A stretch of 64,000 bases of DNA from assembly GCA_007750655.1 (NCBI GenBank), contig CP036290.1:3038001-3102000 (forward strand), in the 5' to 3' direction. Every line of letters begins with the position of its first letter. The stretch's first letter is position 1. Below the pieces are notes generated by a model that was not told where the DNA came from, did not search any database, and worked only from the letters and a program-made list of their open reading frames with translations. The stretch is from Rohdeia mirabilis (GTDB lineage: Bacteria; Planctomycetota; UBA1135; GCA-002686595). A program made the translations under genes and the position numbers. Positions 1-8,792 of this stretch are shown one piece after another.

Positions 1-1760
1 ACCGGACCGGGCACGAGCACCGCGCCGAACGGACCGAAGCGCAGCACCGGTGACTTCGCGACCGCGGCCCCGAGGTCCTCGTCGTCCCAGCCGATCGCGG
101 CGGCGTAGCGCTCCACCAACTCGCCGATGCGCGCGAGCAGTTCGTCGAGATCCAGCTTCGAACTCACGGCCTTCGGCGGCCCGAGATCGTCCCAGTCCGC
201 GAGCGGCACCGCGCCGATGTCGAAGACGGTCTCCTCGCCCAGGATCGACTCGAGCAGGCGCGCGAGCTCGGCCAGGAGCGCTTCGGCGGCCAGGGCCCGT
301 CGTTCGACGGTGCGAGCCCGTTCGACGAGCGCGGGTTCCGCCGCGCGATCCACGTCGCGCGCCAGGGCACTCGCCGGACCGATCCAACCGCACCGCAGGC
401 ACGCCTCCGCCAACTCGACCCGTCCCAGGGGTGCGTCGAAATCCGTCGCGCGCGCCGTCGCGACCAGGGCGGCGAGCCTGGGATCGGCGAGCGCTCCGTC
501 CGCGTCGAGCACCTGGTCCGGCAATTCGTCGATCAGGCGGTCGAGTGCCGCGAGCGTCGCGTCCCGGCCCGCCGCGAACGCGCGTTCGAGGTCGACCCAC
601 ACGTCGCCCGTCGGAGGCAGTGGCACCGCCGCGTCCACCGGAGCGAGCCCGCGCTCGAGCGCCACCACGACGGAGTGGACGCCGCGCGCGCGCAGCTCGT
701 CGAACAGCTCTTCGTCGTTCGCATAGGTCGGGTGCCGGCGCAGCGCCAGTTCCAGATCGGTCAGGAAGGCGGCGTCGGACCGCGCCTTCGGGCTCAGGCT
801 CAGCCGCCGCACGACGTTCGCCGTCTCGCTGCGGCCGGTCAGGCCCGAGGCGATGAGGCCCAGCGCGCGCCGCAGCCCGAGCTCGCGATCGGCCTCGGTG
901 CGATCGAAGGCCAGTTCGAGCTCCACCAGGTCGAGCGAGACCTCGAGTCGGTCGATGGCGCCGAGACGCACGTCGTCGAGAACGCCGCGCAGGACCGTGA
1001 CGCCGTCGCCCGCGCGCCCGGTCCGGCGCAGGAGCGACGCGAGCCTGCGAGCGAACAGCGCCACCTCGTAGCCGCCGTTCGCTCGATCGAGCGCGCGCGC
1101 CTGGTGCGCCACCGCGGCCCGCAGATCCCCGGCCAACTCGCGGTCCACGCTCAACGCGTGGTGCGGCCACGACAGCGAGCGGTCGAGCGCGACGGCCATC
1201 GGGAAGCGCACCGAACCGGCCGCTTCCTCGAGCCGGCCGGCGAGGTACAGGTCGGCCGCGCCGTAGTCCGCACCGCGCAGTCGGGCACGGCGCTCGGCGA
1301 GGGCACGCGGCCCGTCGAGCTGGGCGCGCGCGCGATCGTCGAGCAGTCGCTGCGGCGCGACCCAGTCGGGCGCAGCGCTGGCCGCCCGTTCGAGTGCCGC
1401 GTCGATGCGCGCGTCGATCTCGGCCACGGTCCGCGCCGCGTCGCGATCGCGCGCGGTCACGGTCGCGCGCTCGCGCAGCGCCGCGCGCGCTTCGCGGAAG
1501 GCCTCGACGGCGGCGGGCGCGGGAGCGAGCTTGGTCGGCGAGCCGAGACGCGACGCGCGCGTCCCACTACAGGAGCCGAGAGTGCTCGAGACGACGAGGC
1601 ACAGGGCCGTCACTCCCGCTGCGGTCCGGAGCAGTCGGCCGAGCGCGTGCAGGGACGCGCGCGCGCCCGCGAGTCGGTCAGCGCGTCCGGGGTCGGGCTC
1701 CGATCTCGGAAGCACGGTCGACGGGAACTCTGCACCGGACGGCTGCGTGGACGAGGTCAT
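1..1760 (-). CDS. Putative lipoprotein, TPR-like (3' end beyond window)
   Basis: An open frame runs without a stop from an ATG at 1760 to the left edge, 586 codons and incomplete at its C-terminus. The first 45 residues are polar, followed by a hydrophobic stretch ending L-G-S-C with Cys64, which fits a lipoprotein signal if translation starts later than the first ATG. The rest is an Ala/Leu/Arg/Glu-rich, almost entirely helical protein with regularly spaced pairs such as DRxL and ALxR, as in TPR or other alpha-solenoid proteins. I recognise no catalytic motif. It reads away from ribD's 3' end and is separated from it by about 60 bp, on the same strand, so co-transcription with ribD is possible. 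Family not identified. Confidence 0.7.
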   Translation of the reverse strand, partial: MTSSTQPSGAEFPSTVLPRSEPDPGRADRLAGARASLHALGRLLRTAAGVTALCLVVSSTLGSCSGTRASRLGSPTKLAPAPAAVEAFREARAALRERATVTARDRDAARTVAEIDARIDAALERAASAAPDWVAPQRLLDDRARAQLDGPRALAERRARLRGADYGAADLYLAGRLEEAAGSVRFPMAVALDRSLSWPHHALSVDRELAGDLRAAVAHQARALDRANGGYEVALFARRLASLLRRTGRAGDGVTVLRGVLDDVRLGAIDRLEVSLDLVELELAFDRTEADRELGLRRALGLIASGLTGRSETANVVRRLSLSPKARSDAAFLTDLELALRRHPTYANDEELFDELRARGVHSVVVALERGLAPVDAAVPLPPTGDVWVDLERAFAAGRDATLAALDRLIDELPDQVLDADGALADPRLAALVATARATDFDAPLGRVELAEACLRCGWIGPASALARDVDRAAEPALVERARTVERRALAAEALLAELARLLESILGEETVFDIGAVPLADWDDLGPPKAVSSKLDLDELLARIGELVERYAAAIGWDDEDLGAAVAKSPVLRFGPFGAVLVPGP

Positions 1761-1821
1761 CGCCGCCGACCTTACACCGCCTCCGGGCCGGGACGGGGCC
1801 GCCTTGGACCGCACCGAACGC

Positions 1822-2985
1822 TCAGCGGGACGAACGTCCGACGAAGGCCTCGAGCACCGCGTCCGGACCGACCTCGCGGTCGCTGCGCTCGAGCAGCTTC
1901 GTGCCCGCGAGCAGCGTGGCCAGGGAGTCGCCCCGACCGCCGTTGACGTTGCCCGTGTAGATGCGCACCTGGTCGACGAACCCCGCTTCGAAGTACGACG
2001 ACAGGAGCGTCGGGCCGGTCTCGAGCAGCGCGCGCCGGACGCCGAAGCGCCACATCCACTCGAGCGACTCGCGCAGGTGCACGCGACCGTCCGCACCGGG
2101 ACGCAGCGGGTGCACGCGCGCTCCGGCCGCGAGCAGTTCGCGGTGGCGCACGCCGTTCGCGCCGGCGCGGCACAGGATGTACACGGGTCCTCCAGCTTCG
2201 CCGCGCTCGGCGGGACGGAAGATGCGCGCGTCGGGCGGGGTGCGCAGTTCGGTGTCGAGCACGACCCGCAGCGGCGGACGATCGAGACCGGCCGGGAAGC
2301 GCACGGTGAGGCGCGGGTCGTCGGCGACGACGGTCCCGACGCCGGTCACGATCGCGTCGACGTGGCTGCGCAGCAGTTGGACCTCGCGCAGGCTCTCGGG
2401 CGACGAGATCCAGCGCCCTTCGCCGACGTCCTCGGGCGGCGACAGGTGACCGCTGCGGGTCTGGGCCCACTTGGCGATCAGCCACGGCCGCGGCCGGCGC
2501 AGGCGCTCGTAACTCGTGTAGCTCTCGAAGTGCGGCGAGACCACGGACAGCGGCGCGGCGCCGGGATGGGTCTCCACCTCGATCCCGTGTTCGCCGAGGA
2601 TCGCCAGCGCGCGCCCGCGGTGGCGCGGATCGGGATCGAGGTCGGCGATGGCGACGCGTTTGATCCCGCTCTTGATGATCGCGTCGGTGCAGGCCGGCGT
2701 CTTGCCCGTCGTCGAGCAGGGCTCGAGCGTGATCGCCAGCGTGTGCACGTCCGCCATGGGCCGTCCGGTGGCTCGGTAGGCGCGCAGGGCCTCGATCTCG
2801 GCGTGCGGGCCGCCGTAGACCAGGTGCCGCCCTTCCGCCAGGATCGAACCGTCCGCCGCCACGAGTGCAGCTCCGACGGCCGGGTTCGGCGCGATCTCGA
2901 AGCGCGCTGCGCGGGCCCGTTCCCCCACTTCCGCGAGGATCTGGGCCATGCGTCCGCGGGGGATGCTGGCGACGGTGGAGGGCAT
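1822..2985 (-). CDS. ribD: RibD: bifunctional diaminohydroxyphosphoribosylaminopyrimidine deaminase / reductase
   Basis: Catalyses two consecutive steps of riboflavin synthesis: deamination of the pyrimidine made from GTP, then NADPH-dependent reduction of its ribosyl group. The N-terminal deaminase domain has NPAVG (34-38) and zinc ligands H61 (in HAE), C90 (in EPC) and C99 (in PAC). The C-terminal reductase domain, about residues 150-385, has the [15 protein letters not shown] stretch typical of the family. Length 387 aa, against about 367 for E. coli RibD. I chose ATG 2985 because a -10-like TAGCCT lies 11 nt upstream (2997-3002); the next ATG at 2949 would also leave a complete deaminase domain. 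No FMN riboswitch is visible upstream. Confidence 0.9.
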   Translation of the reverse strand: MPSTVASIPRGRMAQILAEVGERARAARFEIAPNPAVGAALVAADGSILAEGRHLVYGGPHAEIEALRAYRATGRPMADVHTLAITLEPCSTTGKTPACTDAIIKSGIKRVAIADLDPDPRHRGRALAILGEHGIEVETHPGAAPLSVVSPHFESYTSYERLRRPRPWLIAKWAQTRSGHLSPPEDVGEGRWISSPESLREVQLLRSHVDAIVTGVGTVVADDPRLTVRFPAGLDRPPLRVVLDTELRTPPDARIFRPAERGEAGGPVYILCRAGANGVRHRELLAAGARVHPLRPGADGRVHLRESLEWMWRFGVRRALLETGPTLLSSYFEAGFVDQVRIYTGNVNGGRGDSLATLLAGTKLLERSDREVGPDAVLEAFVGRSSR

Positions 2986-3376
2986 GTCGGCCGCGCAGGC
3001 TACCCGCCGTGAACGGTCGGGCGTGATCGGGGTCAGGATCATCTGCGTTGGGGTCGGTCTTCGAGTATCGGTCGCAGGACGTGAGCCGCGCCACGGGAAG
3101 GCGCGGGAGGAACGTAAGTCGAGCGGTGGACGGATTCGCGGCACGGGCCCGCGCGGGTTCCTGATGCCGGGGCGGGTCGACCACGAGAGGGCACGGACCG
3201 CCGCGCGGATGGGCGAGGTCGCGGGCGCGGGCGCCGGTCCACCGACAGGACGTCTCGCGGGTTGGGTCGCGCCACGGCGCTCGGCACAATGGGTCCCGTC
3301 CCACCCGCGCGCAAAAGGCGCCCGGGATCCACGAGGCCACGAACGCCTCCTTTCGAGCCACGAGCCCCGCCTCCCC
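2986..3376. other. Divergent ribD/mdh intergenic region
   Basis: No protein or RNA gene recognised in these 391 bp. It carries a TAGCCT -10-like box for ribD (2997-3002, minus strand) and a TTGGGT/CACAAT pair for mdh. I looked for FMN-riboswitch sequence on the ribD side and found none. Confidence 0.5.
3262..3290 (+). promoter_or_regulatory. Candidate sigma-70-type promoter for mdh
   Basis: TTGGGT (3262-3267) and CACAAT (3285-3290) are separated by 17 bp, giving a predicted mRNA leader of about 80 nt in front of the mdh ATG. Seen by eye only. Confidence 0.35.
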
Positions 3377-4372
3377 ATGGTCACCCCCATCCGAGTCGCC
3401 ATCACAGGTGCCGCCGGTCAGATCGGCTACGCCCTGCTCCCCCGCATCGCGAACGGCGACATGTTCGGCCCCGACCAGCCGGTCGTGCTGCAGATGCTCG
3501 AGCTGCCGATCGACGCCGCCCAGGACGCGCTGCGCGGCGTGGCGATGGAGCTCGACGACTGCGCGTTTCCGCTGCTGCACGACATGGTGCTCACGTCCGA
3601 CCCGAACGTGGCCTTCAAGGACGCGAACTGGTGTCTGCTCGTCGGCAGCAAGCCGCGCGGCCCGGGGATGGAGCGCGGCGACCTGTTGCGCGAGAACGGC
3701 CCGATCTTCGAGGCCCAGGGCAAGGCGGTGAACGACCACGCGGCGAGCGACGTGCGCGTCGCCGTCGTCGGCAACCCCTGCAACACGAACGCGCTGATCG
3801 CGATGAACTGGGCGAAGGACGTGCCGAACGAGCGCTTCAGCGCCATGACGCGCCTCGATCAGAACCGCGCCCAGGCCCAGCTCGCCGCGAAGGCCGGCGT
3901 GCACTCGACCGCGGTGAAGAACGCGCTCATCTGGGGCAACCACTCCGCGACGCAGGTCCCCGACTTCGTCAACTGCACGATCGACGGGCGCTCGGCGGCC
4001 GACGTGATCGGCGACGAGGCCTGGTTGACCGGCGAGTTCTTCCAGACGGTCCAGCAGCGCGGCGCGGCGATCATCAAGGCGCGCGGCAAGTCGAGCGCGG
4101 CCTCGGCGGCGAGCGCCCTGATCGACCACGTGCGCGACCTCACGACGCCGACTCCGAACGGCCGTTGGAACTCGGTCTGCGTCCCGAGCGACGGCAGCTA
4201 CGACGTGCCGGAAGGCCTGATCTCGTCGTTCCCGGTGCGCGCCGACGGCAAGGGCGGCTACGAGATCGTCCAGGGGCTCGAGCTCACGCCGTTCCTGAAG
4301 GAGAAGCTCGCCGCCAGCGCCGCCGAACTCGCCCACGAGCGCGACGAGGTCAAGGCACTCCTGCCGAGCTGA
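3377..4372 (+). CDS. mdh: Malate dehydrogenase
   Basis: NAD-dependent oxidation of malate to oxaloacetate in the TCA cycle, cytoplasmic. The ATG at 3377 opens directly into the Rossmann beta-strand with GAAGQIG at 11-17, which fixes the start although the frame is open far upstream. NPCNTNAL (133-140), the DQNRA segment (D161, R164) and the catalytic histidine in WGNHS (H189) match the 'type 2' LDH/MDH subfamily typical of cytosolic and many bacterial MDHs. Length 331 aa is normal. sucCD and fumC, also TCA-cycle genes, lie within 20 kb but are not in one operon with it. Confidence 0.95.
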   Translation: MVTPIRVAITGAAGQIGYALLPRIANGDMFGPDQPVVLQMLELPIDAAQDALRGVAMELDDCAFPLLHDMVLTSDPNVAFKDANWCLLVGSKPRGPGMERGDLLRENGPIFEAQGKAVNDHAASDVRVAVVGNPCNTNALIAMNWAKDVPNERFSAMTRLDQNRAQAQLAAKAGVHSTAVKNALIWGNHSATQVPDFVNCTIDGRSAADVIGDEAWLTGEFFQTVQQRGAAIIKARGKSSAASAASALIDHVRDLTTPTPNGRWNSVCVPSDGSYDVPEGLISSFPVRADGKGGYEIVQGLELTPFLKEKLAASAAELAHERDEVKALLPS

Positions 4373-4396
4373 GCGTCCGCGCACAGCCCGCTACGA

Positions 4397-4437
4397 CGAG
4401 CGGCCGCCGTCCCGAGGTTCGGGACGGCGGCCGCTCG
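4397..4437. terminator. Bidirectional hairpin terminator between mdh and miaB
   Basis: A perfect 17-bp stem (4397-4413 with 4421-4437) around a 7-nt loop lies between the converging mdh and miaB stop codons. No long T-tract follows on either strand. Confidence 0.7.
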
Positions 4438-4503
4438 CGTGGCGTCGGTGTTTCGCGCTCGCGCGTCGGTGGACGAGCGACCGGTGGACCTGTGAACCAG
4501 TGA

Positions 4504-5967
4504 TCAGTGAACCAGCGAACCGTGCAGTCCGAACGGACTCGCCTCGCCCACGCGCACCCGGTGCATGCGGCCGATGGCGTCCGCGATCGGGCCGGCCTCG
4601 GCGGGCCACTCGAAGCTGACGTGCAGCGTGTGGGTGCTGCGGCCCTGGACCCATCCGGGGTAGCGCTCGCTCTCGCGGTCGACGAAGACGTCCACCTCGC
4701 TGCCGACCTGGGCCGACATGCGCGCGAACTGACTGCGTTCGGCGACGCGCAACAGGCGCGAGTTGCGCTCCTTCTTGACCGCGGTCGGCACGTCGTCGGG
4801 CATCTCGACCTCGGCCTTCGTCGTCGGGCGCGGGTCGTACTTGAAGACGTAGTTCTGCGCGAAGCCGATCTCCTCGCAGAAGGCCTCGGTGGCCGCGAAG
4901 TCCTCGTCCGTCTCGCCCGGGAAGCCGACGATCCAGTCGGTCCCGACCTCCACGTCGGGCACGATCTCGCGCAGCATGTCGAGGCGCCGGCGGTACAGGT
5001 CGGTCGTGTAGCCGCGCTTCATGCGGCGCAACACGTCGTCCGATCCCGACTGCGCGGGCAGCGGCAGGAAACGGTCCGCCTTGCTGCAGTCGCGCAGCGC
5101 CTCGGCGAGCTCGCGCGTGAGGTAGGACGGGTGCAGCGTGATGAGTCGCAGGCGTTCCAGGCCGTCGATCTCCTCGAGTTCGTACATCAGGTCGGCCAGC
5201 GACGGGCGCCCCTGACGACCGCGCATCGACAGCTCGCCGGGCCCGGGCTTGGGCAGGTCCTCGCCGTAGCTGTTGACCGTCTGGCCCAAGAGCGTGATCA
5301 CCTTCGCGCCCGAGTCGACCATCCACTTGGCCTCGTCGACCAGCGCGCCGATCGGCAGCGAGCGCACGCGACCGCGCGTGGCCGGCACGATGCAGTAGGT
5401 GCAGTTGAGGTCGCAGCCGCGCATCACCGCAAGGAATCCGGCCAGGCCGCCCGTGTACGGCTCGCCGCTGCGGTCGACGACCACGTCCTCGTCCATGCCC
5501 ACGTCGAGCAGTCTCCCGTCGCCCGCGTCCGGGTCGGCGCGGCGTTCGAGCACCTCGTTCACGAGGTTCGGCAAGTGCTGGAAGCGGCGCGTCCCGACCA
5601 CGAGGTCCACGTGGCCGGCGCGCGAGAAGATCTCGTCCTGGGCGCGCTGGGCCATGCAGCCGAGCACGCCGATGACGAGGTCCGGCCGCGAGTTCTTCGC
5701 GTGCTTCAGCTCGCCCAGCCACGAGTACACTCGCTCTTCCGCGTGGTCGCGCACCGAGCAGGTGTTGAAGAGCACGACGTCCGCGTCGTCGAGCGACGAC
5801 GTGATGCGGTAGCCCTGCTTGCGAAAGCGCCCCTCGACCATCAACGAGTCGTACTTGTTCATCTGGCACCCGAAGGTGACCAGGTGCACGCTCGGCCCCC
5901 CGCCGCCCTCGGTGGGAGCGCCGTCGACCGCGGGGAGCAGGGCGGACTGGAAGCGTTTGGTGGCCAT
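4504..5967 (-). CDS. miaB: tRNA-2-methylthio-N6-adenosine methylthiotransferase MiaB
   Basis: Radical-SAM enzyme that adds a methylthio group to i6A37 of tRNAs. The N-terminal UPF0004 domain has its three cluster cysteines in FGCQMN (C34), NTCSVR (C70) and LGCMAQ (C104). The radical-SAM cluster is C185-x3-C189-x2-C192 in RGCDLNCTYC, followed by the PATRGRVRS segment. A TRAM domain ends the protein at about 420-487. The QMN and TCSVR variants favour MiaB over its paralogues RimO and MtaB. Length 487 aa; ATG 5967 is chosen because the open frame upstream looks non-coding. Confidence 0.93.
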   Translation of the reverse strand: MATKRFQSALLPAVDGAPTEGGGGPSVHLVTFGCQMNKYDSLMVEGRFRKQGYRITSSLDDADVVLFNTCSVRDHAEERVYSWLGELKHAKNSRPDLVIGVLGCMAQRAQDEIFSRAGHVDLVVGTRRFQHLPNLVNEVLERRADPDAGDGRLLDVGMDEDVVVDRSGEPYTGGLAGFLAVMRGCDLNCTYCIVPATRGRVRSLPIGALVDEAKWMVDSGAKVITLLGQTVNSYGEDLPKPGPGELSMRGRQGRPSLADLMYELEEIDGLERLRLITLHPSYLTRELAEALRDCSKADRFLPLPAQSGSDDVLRRMKRGYTTDLYRRRLDMLREIVPDVEVGTDWIVGFPGETDEDFAATEAFCEEIGFAQNYVFKYDPRPTTKAEVEMPDDVPTAVKKERNSRLLRVAERSQFARMSAQVGSEVDVFVDRESERYPGWVQGRSTHTLHVSFEWPAEAGPIADAIGRMHRVRVGEASPFGLHGSLVH

Positions 5968-6188
5968 GGCAGGGTCGGGCGCGGGGCGGGTCCGCTGTCG
6001 GGTGGCGCGAGACCTCGCGCGACGGCGTCGAGCCGCACAGTGTGCCCGCCGCGCGCAGGGGCGACAAGGCGGGACGACCCACGGCCAGCGGTCGCCCCGC
6101 CGTGGCCCGGACGCTATTTTGGTCGCCCTGCTGCAGCGCCTTCGAGGCCCCACAGCGCGCCGGCCCTCCCCGCCCACGCCCCGATTCC

Positions 6189-7937
6189 GTGCCCAGCCTC
6201 TCACTCGTCGCTCTCTCTGGCCCCCTGCTCGGCCAGCTCGAGCCGCTCCTGGTCCTGGGCATCGTCCTGGCCGTCGGCGCGGTCTTCGGGATCCTCGCGA
6301 AGAAGATCCACCTGCCGAGCGTCACCGGCCAGATCCTGGCGGGCTTCGTCGTCGGCACCTACGGGATCGGACTCGTCGACAGCAAGGCGGTGCTCGTCTC
6401 GCTGCAGCCGCTCTCGCACTTCGCGCTGGCGCTGATCGCGGTCGAGGTCGGCTCGCACCTCAACATCCAGAGGCTGCGCAACGCGGGGCGACGCCTGACG
6501 CTGCTGCTGTTGTTCGAGCTGACGCTGATGCCGGCGATCGTGTTCGGCGCGCTGGCGCTCGGGACGCCGCTCGGATGGGGCGGGATCGAGATGGGCCTCG
6601 CGATCGCCGCGCTGATGGCCGCGCTCGCGATCGAGACCTCGCCCGCCACGACCGTGCACCTGGTGCGCGAGACGAAGTCGCGCGGCGTGCTGACGAAGAC
6701 GCTGCTCGCGTCCGTCGCGCTGTCGAACATCGCCTGCATCTTCGTGTTCGAACTGGCGCGCGCGGGCACGTTGAGCGCGATGGCCGACAACGTCGGCGTG
6801 GCCGGCATCTTCGCGGGCGCGTTCACGTCCCTGGCGACGTCGTTGGCCGTGGGCGGAGCGATCGGACTCGGACTGGTGTGGATGTCGCGTTCCACGGGTC
6901 GCGCCGATGCGTTGGTCACGATCGCACTGATCGGCGTGATTCTGTGCGACGGGATCGCGGGCGCGTTGGGCGCGTCGCCGCTACTCGCCTGTCTGGCGCT
7001 CGGCTTCGTGCAGACGAACCTCTTGCCGGCGCGCGAGAAGCTGATCGACTCCGTGCTCGCGAACTTCCTGCCCTCGATGATGGCGGTGTTCTTCACGCTG
7101 GCGGGCATGAAGCTCGACCCGGGCGTGCTGGTCACCGGCGGCCTGATCGCGGGCGTGCTGTTCGTGGCGCGGGCGGGCGCGAAACTGCTCGTCGCGCGCA
7201 CGGCGATGGTCATGGCGCAGGCGCCCGACAAGCTGAGGAACCTGCTCGGCATGTCGCGCCTCCCCCAGGCCGGCGTGACGATCGGTCTGTTGCTGACGCT
7301 GCAGGAGGATCCGGCCTTCGACGCGGTGGAGAGTCTGCTCGTCGCGGTCGTCCTGGCCGTCGTGATGCTGAACGAGATCGTCGGACCGATCCTGACGCGC
7401 GTCGCGCTGAAGCGTTCGGGCGAGGCGGACATGGATCGCACGCGCCTGATCGACTTCCTGGGCGAGGAGAACATCGTCACCGGCCTCGAGGCGGAGACCG
7501 TCGAGGACGCCATCGAACGCTTGACCGAGCGCCTCGTGAGTTCGCACCAGCTGCCGCAGTCGACGCTCGAGCCATTGCTCGCGTCCACGCTCGAGCGCGA
7601 GGCGCAGGTGTCGACCGTGCTCGGCAGTGGACTCGCGATCCCGCACGGAACCCTGGACGAGGGCGAGCGGATGCTGGGCGTGATGGGCCTGTCGCGCAAG
7701 GGACTCGCGCTCGGCGCGCCGGACGGCAAGCCGGTCCACTGCATCGTGCTGCTCGCCACGCCGCGCGGGCAACGCGAGCGCCACCTCGAGGTGCTCGCGA
7801 CGCTGGCGCGCATGATCGGAACGGACCCGACGTTCGCGCAGGAACTGTTCACCGCCGACACGCCCGCGCACGCCTACGAACTTCTGCACGGCGAAGAGTC
7901 GGGCGACTTCAACTACTTCCTCGACGACGAGGAGTGA
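6189..7937 (+). CDS. Kef-type cation:proton antiporter with C-terminal PTS EIIA domain
   Basis: The first 400 residues form about 12 hydrophobic segments of a CPA2/Kef-like Na+(K+)/H+ exchanger, with the early pore-helix pattern LPSVTGQILAGFVVG. From about residue 430 a PTS fructose/nitrogen-type EIIA domain follows, with the phospho-accepting histidine H486 in IPHGT. The fusion suggests that transport is gated by phosphorylation or by metabolic state; this is inference. I start at GTG 6189 (582 aa) because the first helices follow at once and an AT-rich box CTATTTT (6112-6118) lies upstream. The frame is open back to 6042, but that stretch looks non-coding. No other PTS gene lies in the window. 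Confidence 0.85.
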   Translation: MPSLSLVALSGPLLGQLEPLLVLGIVLAVGAVFGILAKKIHLPSVTGQILAGFVVGTYGIGLVDSKAVLVSLQPLSHFALALIAVEVGSHLNIQRLRNAGRRLTLLLLFELTLMPAIVFGALALGTPLGWGGIEMGLAIAALMAALAIETSPATTVHLVRETKSRGVLTKTLLASVALSNIACIFVFELARAGTLSAMADNVGVAGIFAGAFTSLATSLAVGGAIGLGLVWMSRSTGRADALVTIALIGVILCDGIAGALGASPLLACLALGFVQTNLLPAREKLIDSVLANFLPSMMAVFFTLAGMKLDPGVLVTGGLIAGVLFVARAGAKLLVARTAMVMAQAPDKLRNLLGMSRLPQAGVTIGLLLTLQEDPAFDAVESLLVAVVLAVVMLNEIVGPILTRVALKRSGEADMDRTRLIDFLGEENIVTGLEAETVEDAIERLTERLVSSHQLPQSTLEPLLASTLEREAQVSTVLGSGLAIPHGTLDEGERMLGVMGLSRKGLALGAPDGKPVHCIVLLATPRGQRERHLEVLATLARMIGTDPTFAQELFTADTPAHAYELLHGEESGDFNYFLDDEE

Positions 7938-7996
7938 ACGGCGGCCGGCGGCGACGGCAGCGCGCCCGCGTCGTGACCGGTCAGTCGCGCATGCGC

Positions 7997-8063
7997 GCAT
8001 CCGCGGTGCCCTCGGCGCTCAGCCGCGCATCCGCGGTGCCCTCGGCGCTCAGCCGCGCATCCG
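7997..8063. repeat. Two 30-bp direct repeats over the 3' end of the PTPS gene
   Basis: Units 7997-8026 and 8027-8056 are identical, and the first 7 bp of a third follow. The stop codon of the minus-strand PTPS gene (8049-8051) is inside the second unit, so the last five codons, the stop and the flank are duplicated downstream of the gene. Confidence 0.9.
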
Positions 8064-8585
8064 GAAGACGCCCCGCTGTCCCGGCGTCTCCTCGACCTTG
8101 ATCTCGATCAGTCGGATCTGCACGGCGGGGAAGCGTTGGCGCAGGCGCGTCGCCAGCTCGCGGCCGATGTAGCCCGCGAAGTTCTCGGCGCTCGTGTTGT
8201 TGATCGGCAGCACGATCACGTTGTCCTTGGGCGCCGTGTAGAGCCGGTCCTTGAAGCGCACCTCCACGTGTTCGGACAGTCCGTCCCGGGCGGGCAGGTC
8301 GCGGACGGAGAGGTCCGGGTGCTGGCCGGGCAGCAGCCAGTGCTCGTCGAGCCAGTCGCACAGCTCGCGGATGACCGGCTTGACCTCGATGAAGTCGATC
8401 ACGAGCCCGTGGTCGTCGAGGGCCGCGTCGACCTCGGCGTAGACGCGGTAGTTGTGGCCGTGGAGCCGCTCCGCCGTGCCGTCCGCGAAGATCAGGAAGT
8501 GCGCGCAGGAGAATTTCAGGTACTCCTTGTCGATCTCGATCGACCAGGTCTCGCGGGGGTCGGTGGGCCTGGCTGCGGTGGACAT
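8049..8585 (-). CDS. 6-pyruvoyl-tetrahydropterin synthase family protein (PTPS-III-like)
   Basis: Member of the QueD/PTPS superfamily, which converts dihydroneopterin triphosphate to pterin products for queuosine, biopterin or folate synthesis. The zinc histidines are H29 (FSCAHF) and H42 and H44 (LHGHNY). The cysteine normally placed four residues before LHGH is replaced by alanine, and the motif reads E39-x-x-H-G-H. That E-x-x-H-G-H signature is characteristic of PTPS-III, which makes 6-hydroxymethyl-dihydropterin and substitutes for FolB in folate synthesis. Glu residues in INNTSAENFA and in IKVEET near the C-terminus complete the usual pterin pocket. Length 178 aa, larger than the usual 120-150. 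Tandem repeats flank it on both sides. Confidence 0.82.
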   Translation of the reverse strand: MSTAARPTDPRETWSIEIDKEYLKFSCAHFLIFADGTAERLHGHNYRVYAEVDAALDDHGLVIDFIEVKPVIRELCDWLDEHWLLPGQHPDLSVRDLPARDGLSEHVEVRFKDRLYTAPKDNVIVLPINNTSAENFAGYIGRELATRLRQRFPAVQIRLIEIKVEETPGQRGVFRMRG

Positions 8586-8595
8586 CGGAGGCGCT

Positions 8596-8670
8596 GTCGG
8601 GGAAGGCACGGTCGGGGAAGGCACGGTCGGGGAAGGCACGATCGTGGAAGGCACGGCCGTGGGATGCTCG
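8596..8670. repeat. Five 15-bp tandem units upstream of the PTPS start
   Basis: Three exact units (8596-8640) of GTCGGGGAAGGCACG are followed by two diverged ones up to 8670. The array begins 10 bp upstream of the PTPS start codon and so would lie in its leader or promoter. Confidence 0.85.
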
Positions 8671-8792
8671 ATCGGGCGGGGTGCTGGAACCGGAGCCGGA
8701 CCTCGTGCGCGAGGACCCGCCCGGGGAAGCGCGAGCATCGTCCCGGCCGCCGTGCGGTTCAAGCGCGCGCCCTCTGGTAGCCTGCTCGTCCC

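Noticed and set aside
2986..3376. FMN riboswitch upstream of ribD
   Set aside because: None of the conserved RFN-element blocks could be found on the minus strand.
1772..4384. 870-residue open frame on the minus strand across ribD and mdh
   Set aside because: Out of frame with both well-supported enzymes; Arg/His-rich composition typical of shadow frames in GC-rich DNA.
4391..6358. 655-residue frame on the minus strand over miaB
   Set aside because: Different frame from the clear radical-SAM protein; no domain pattern, Arg/Gly-rich.
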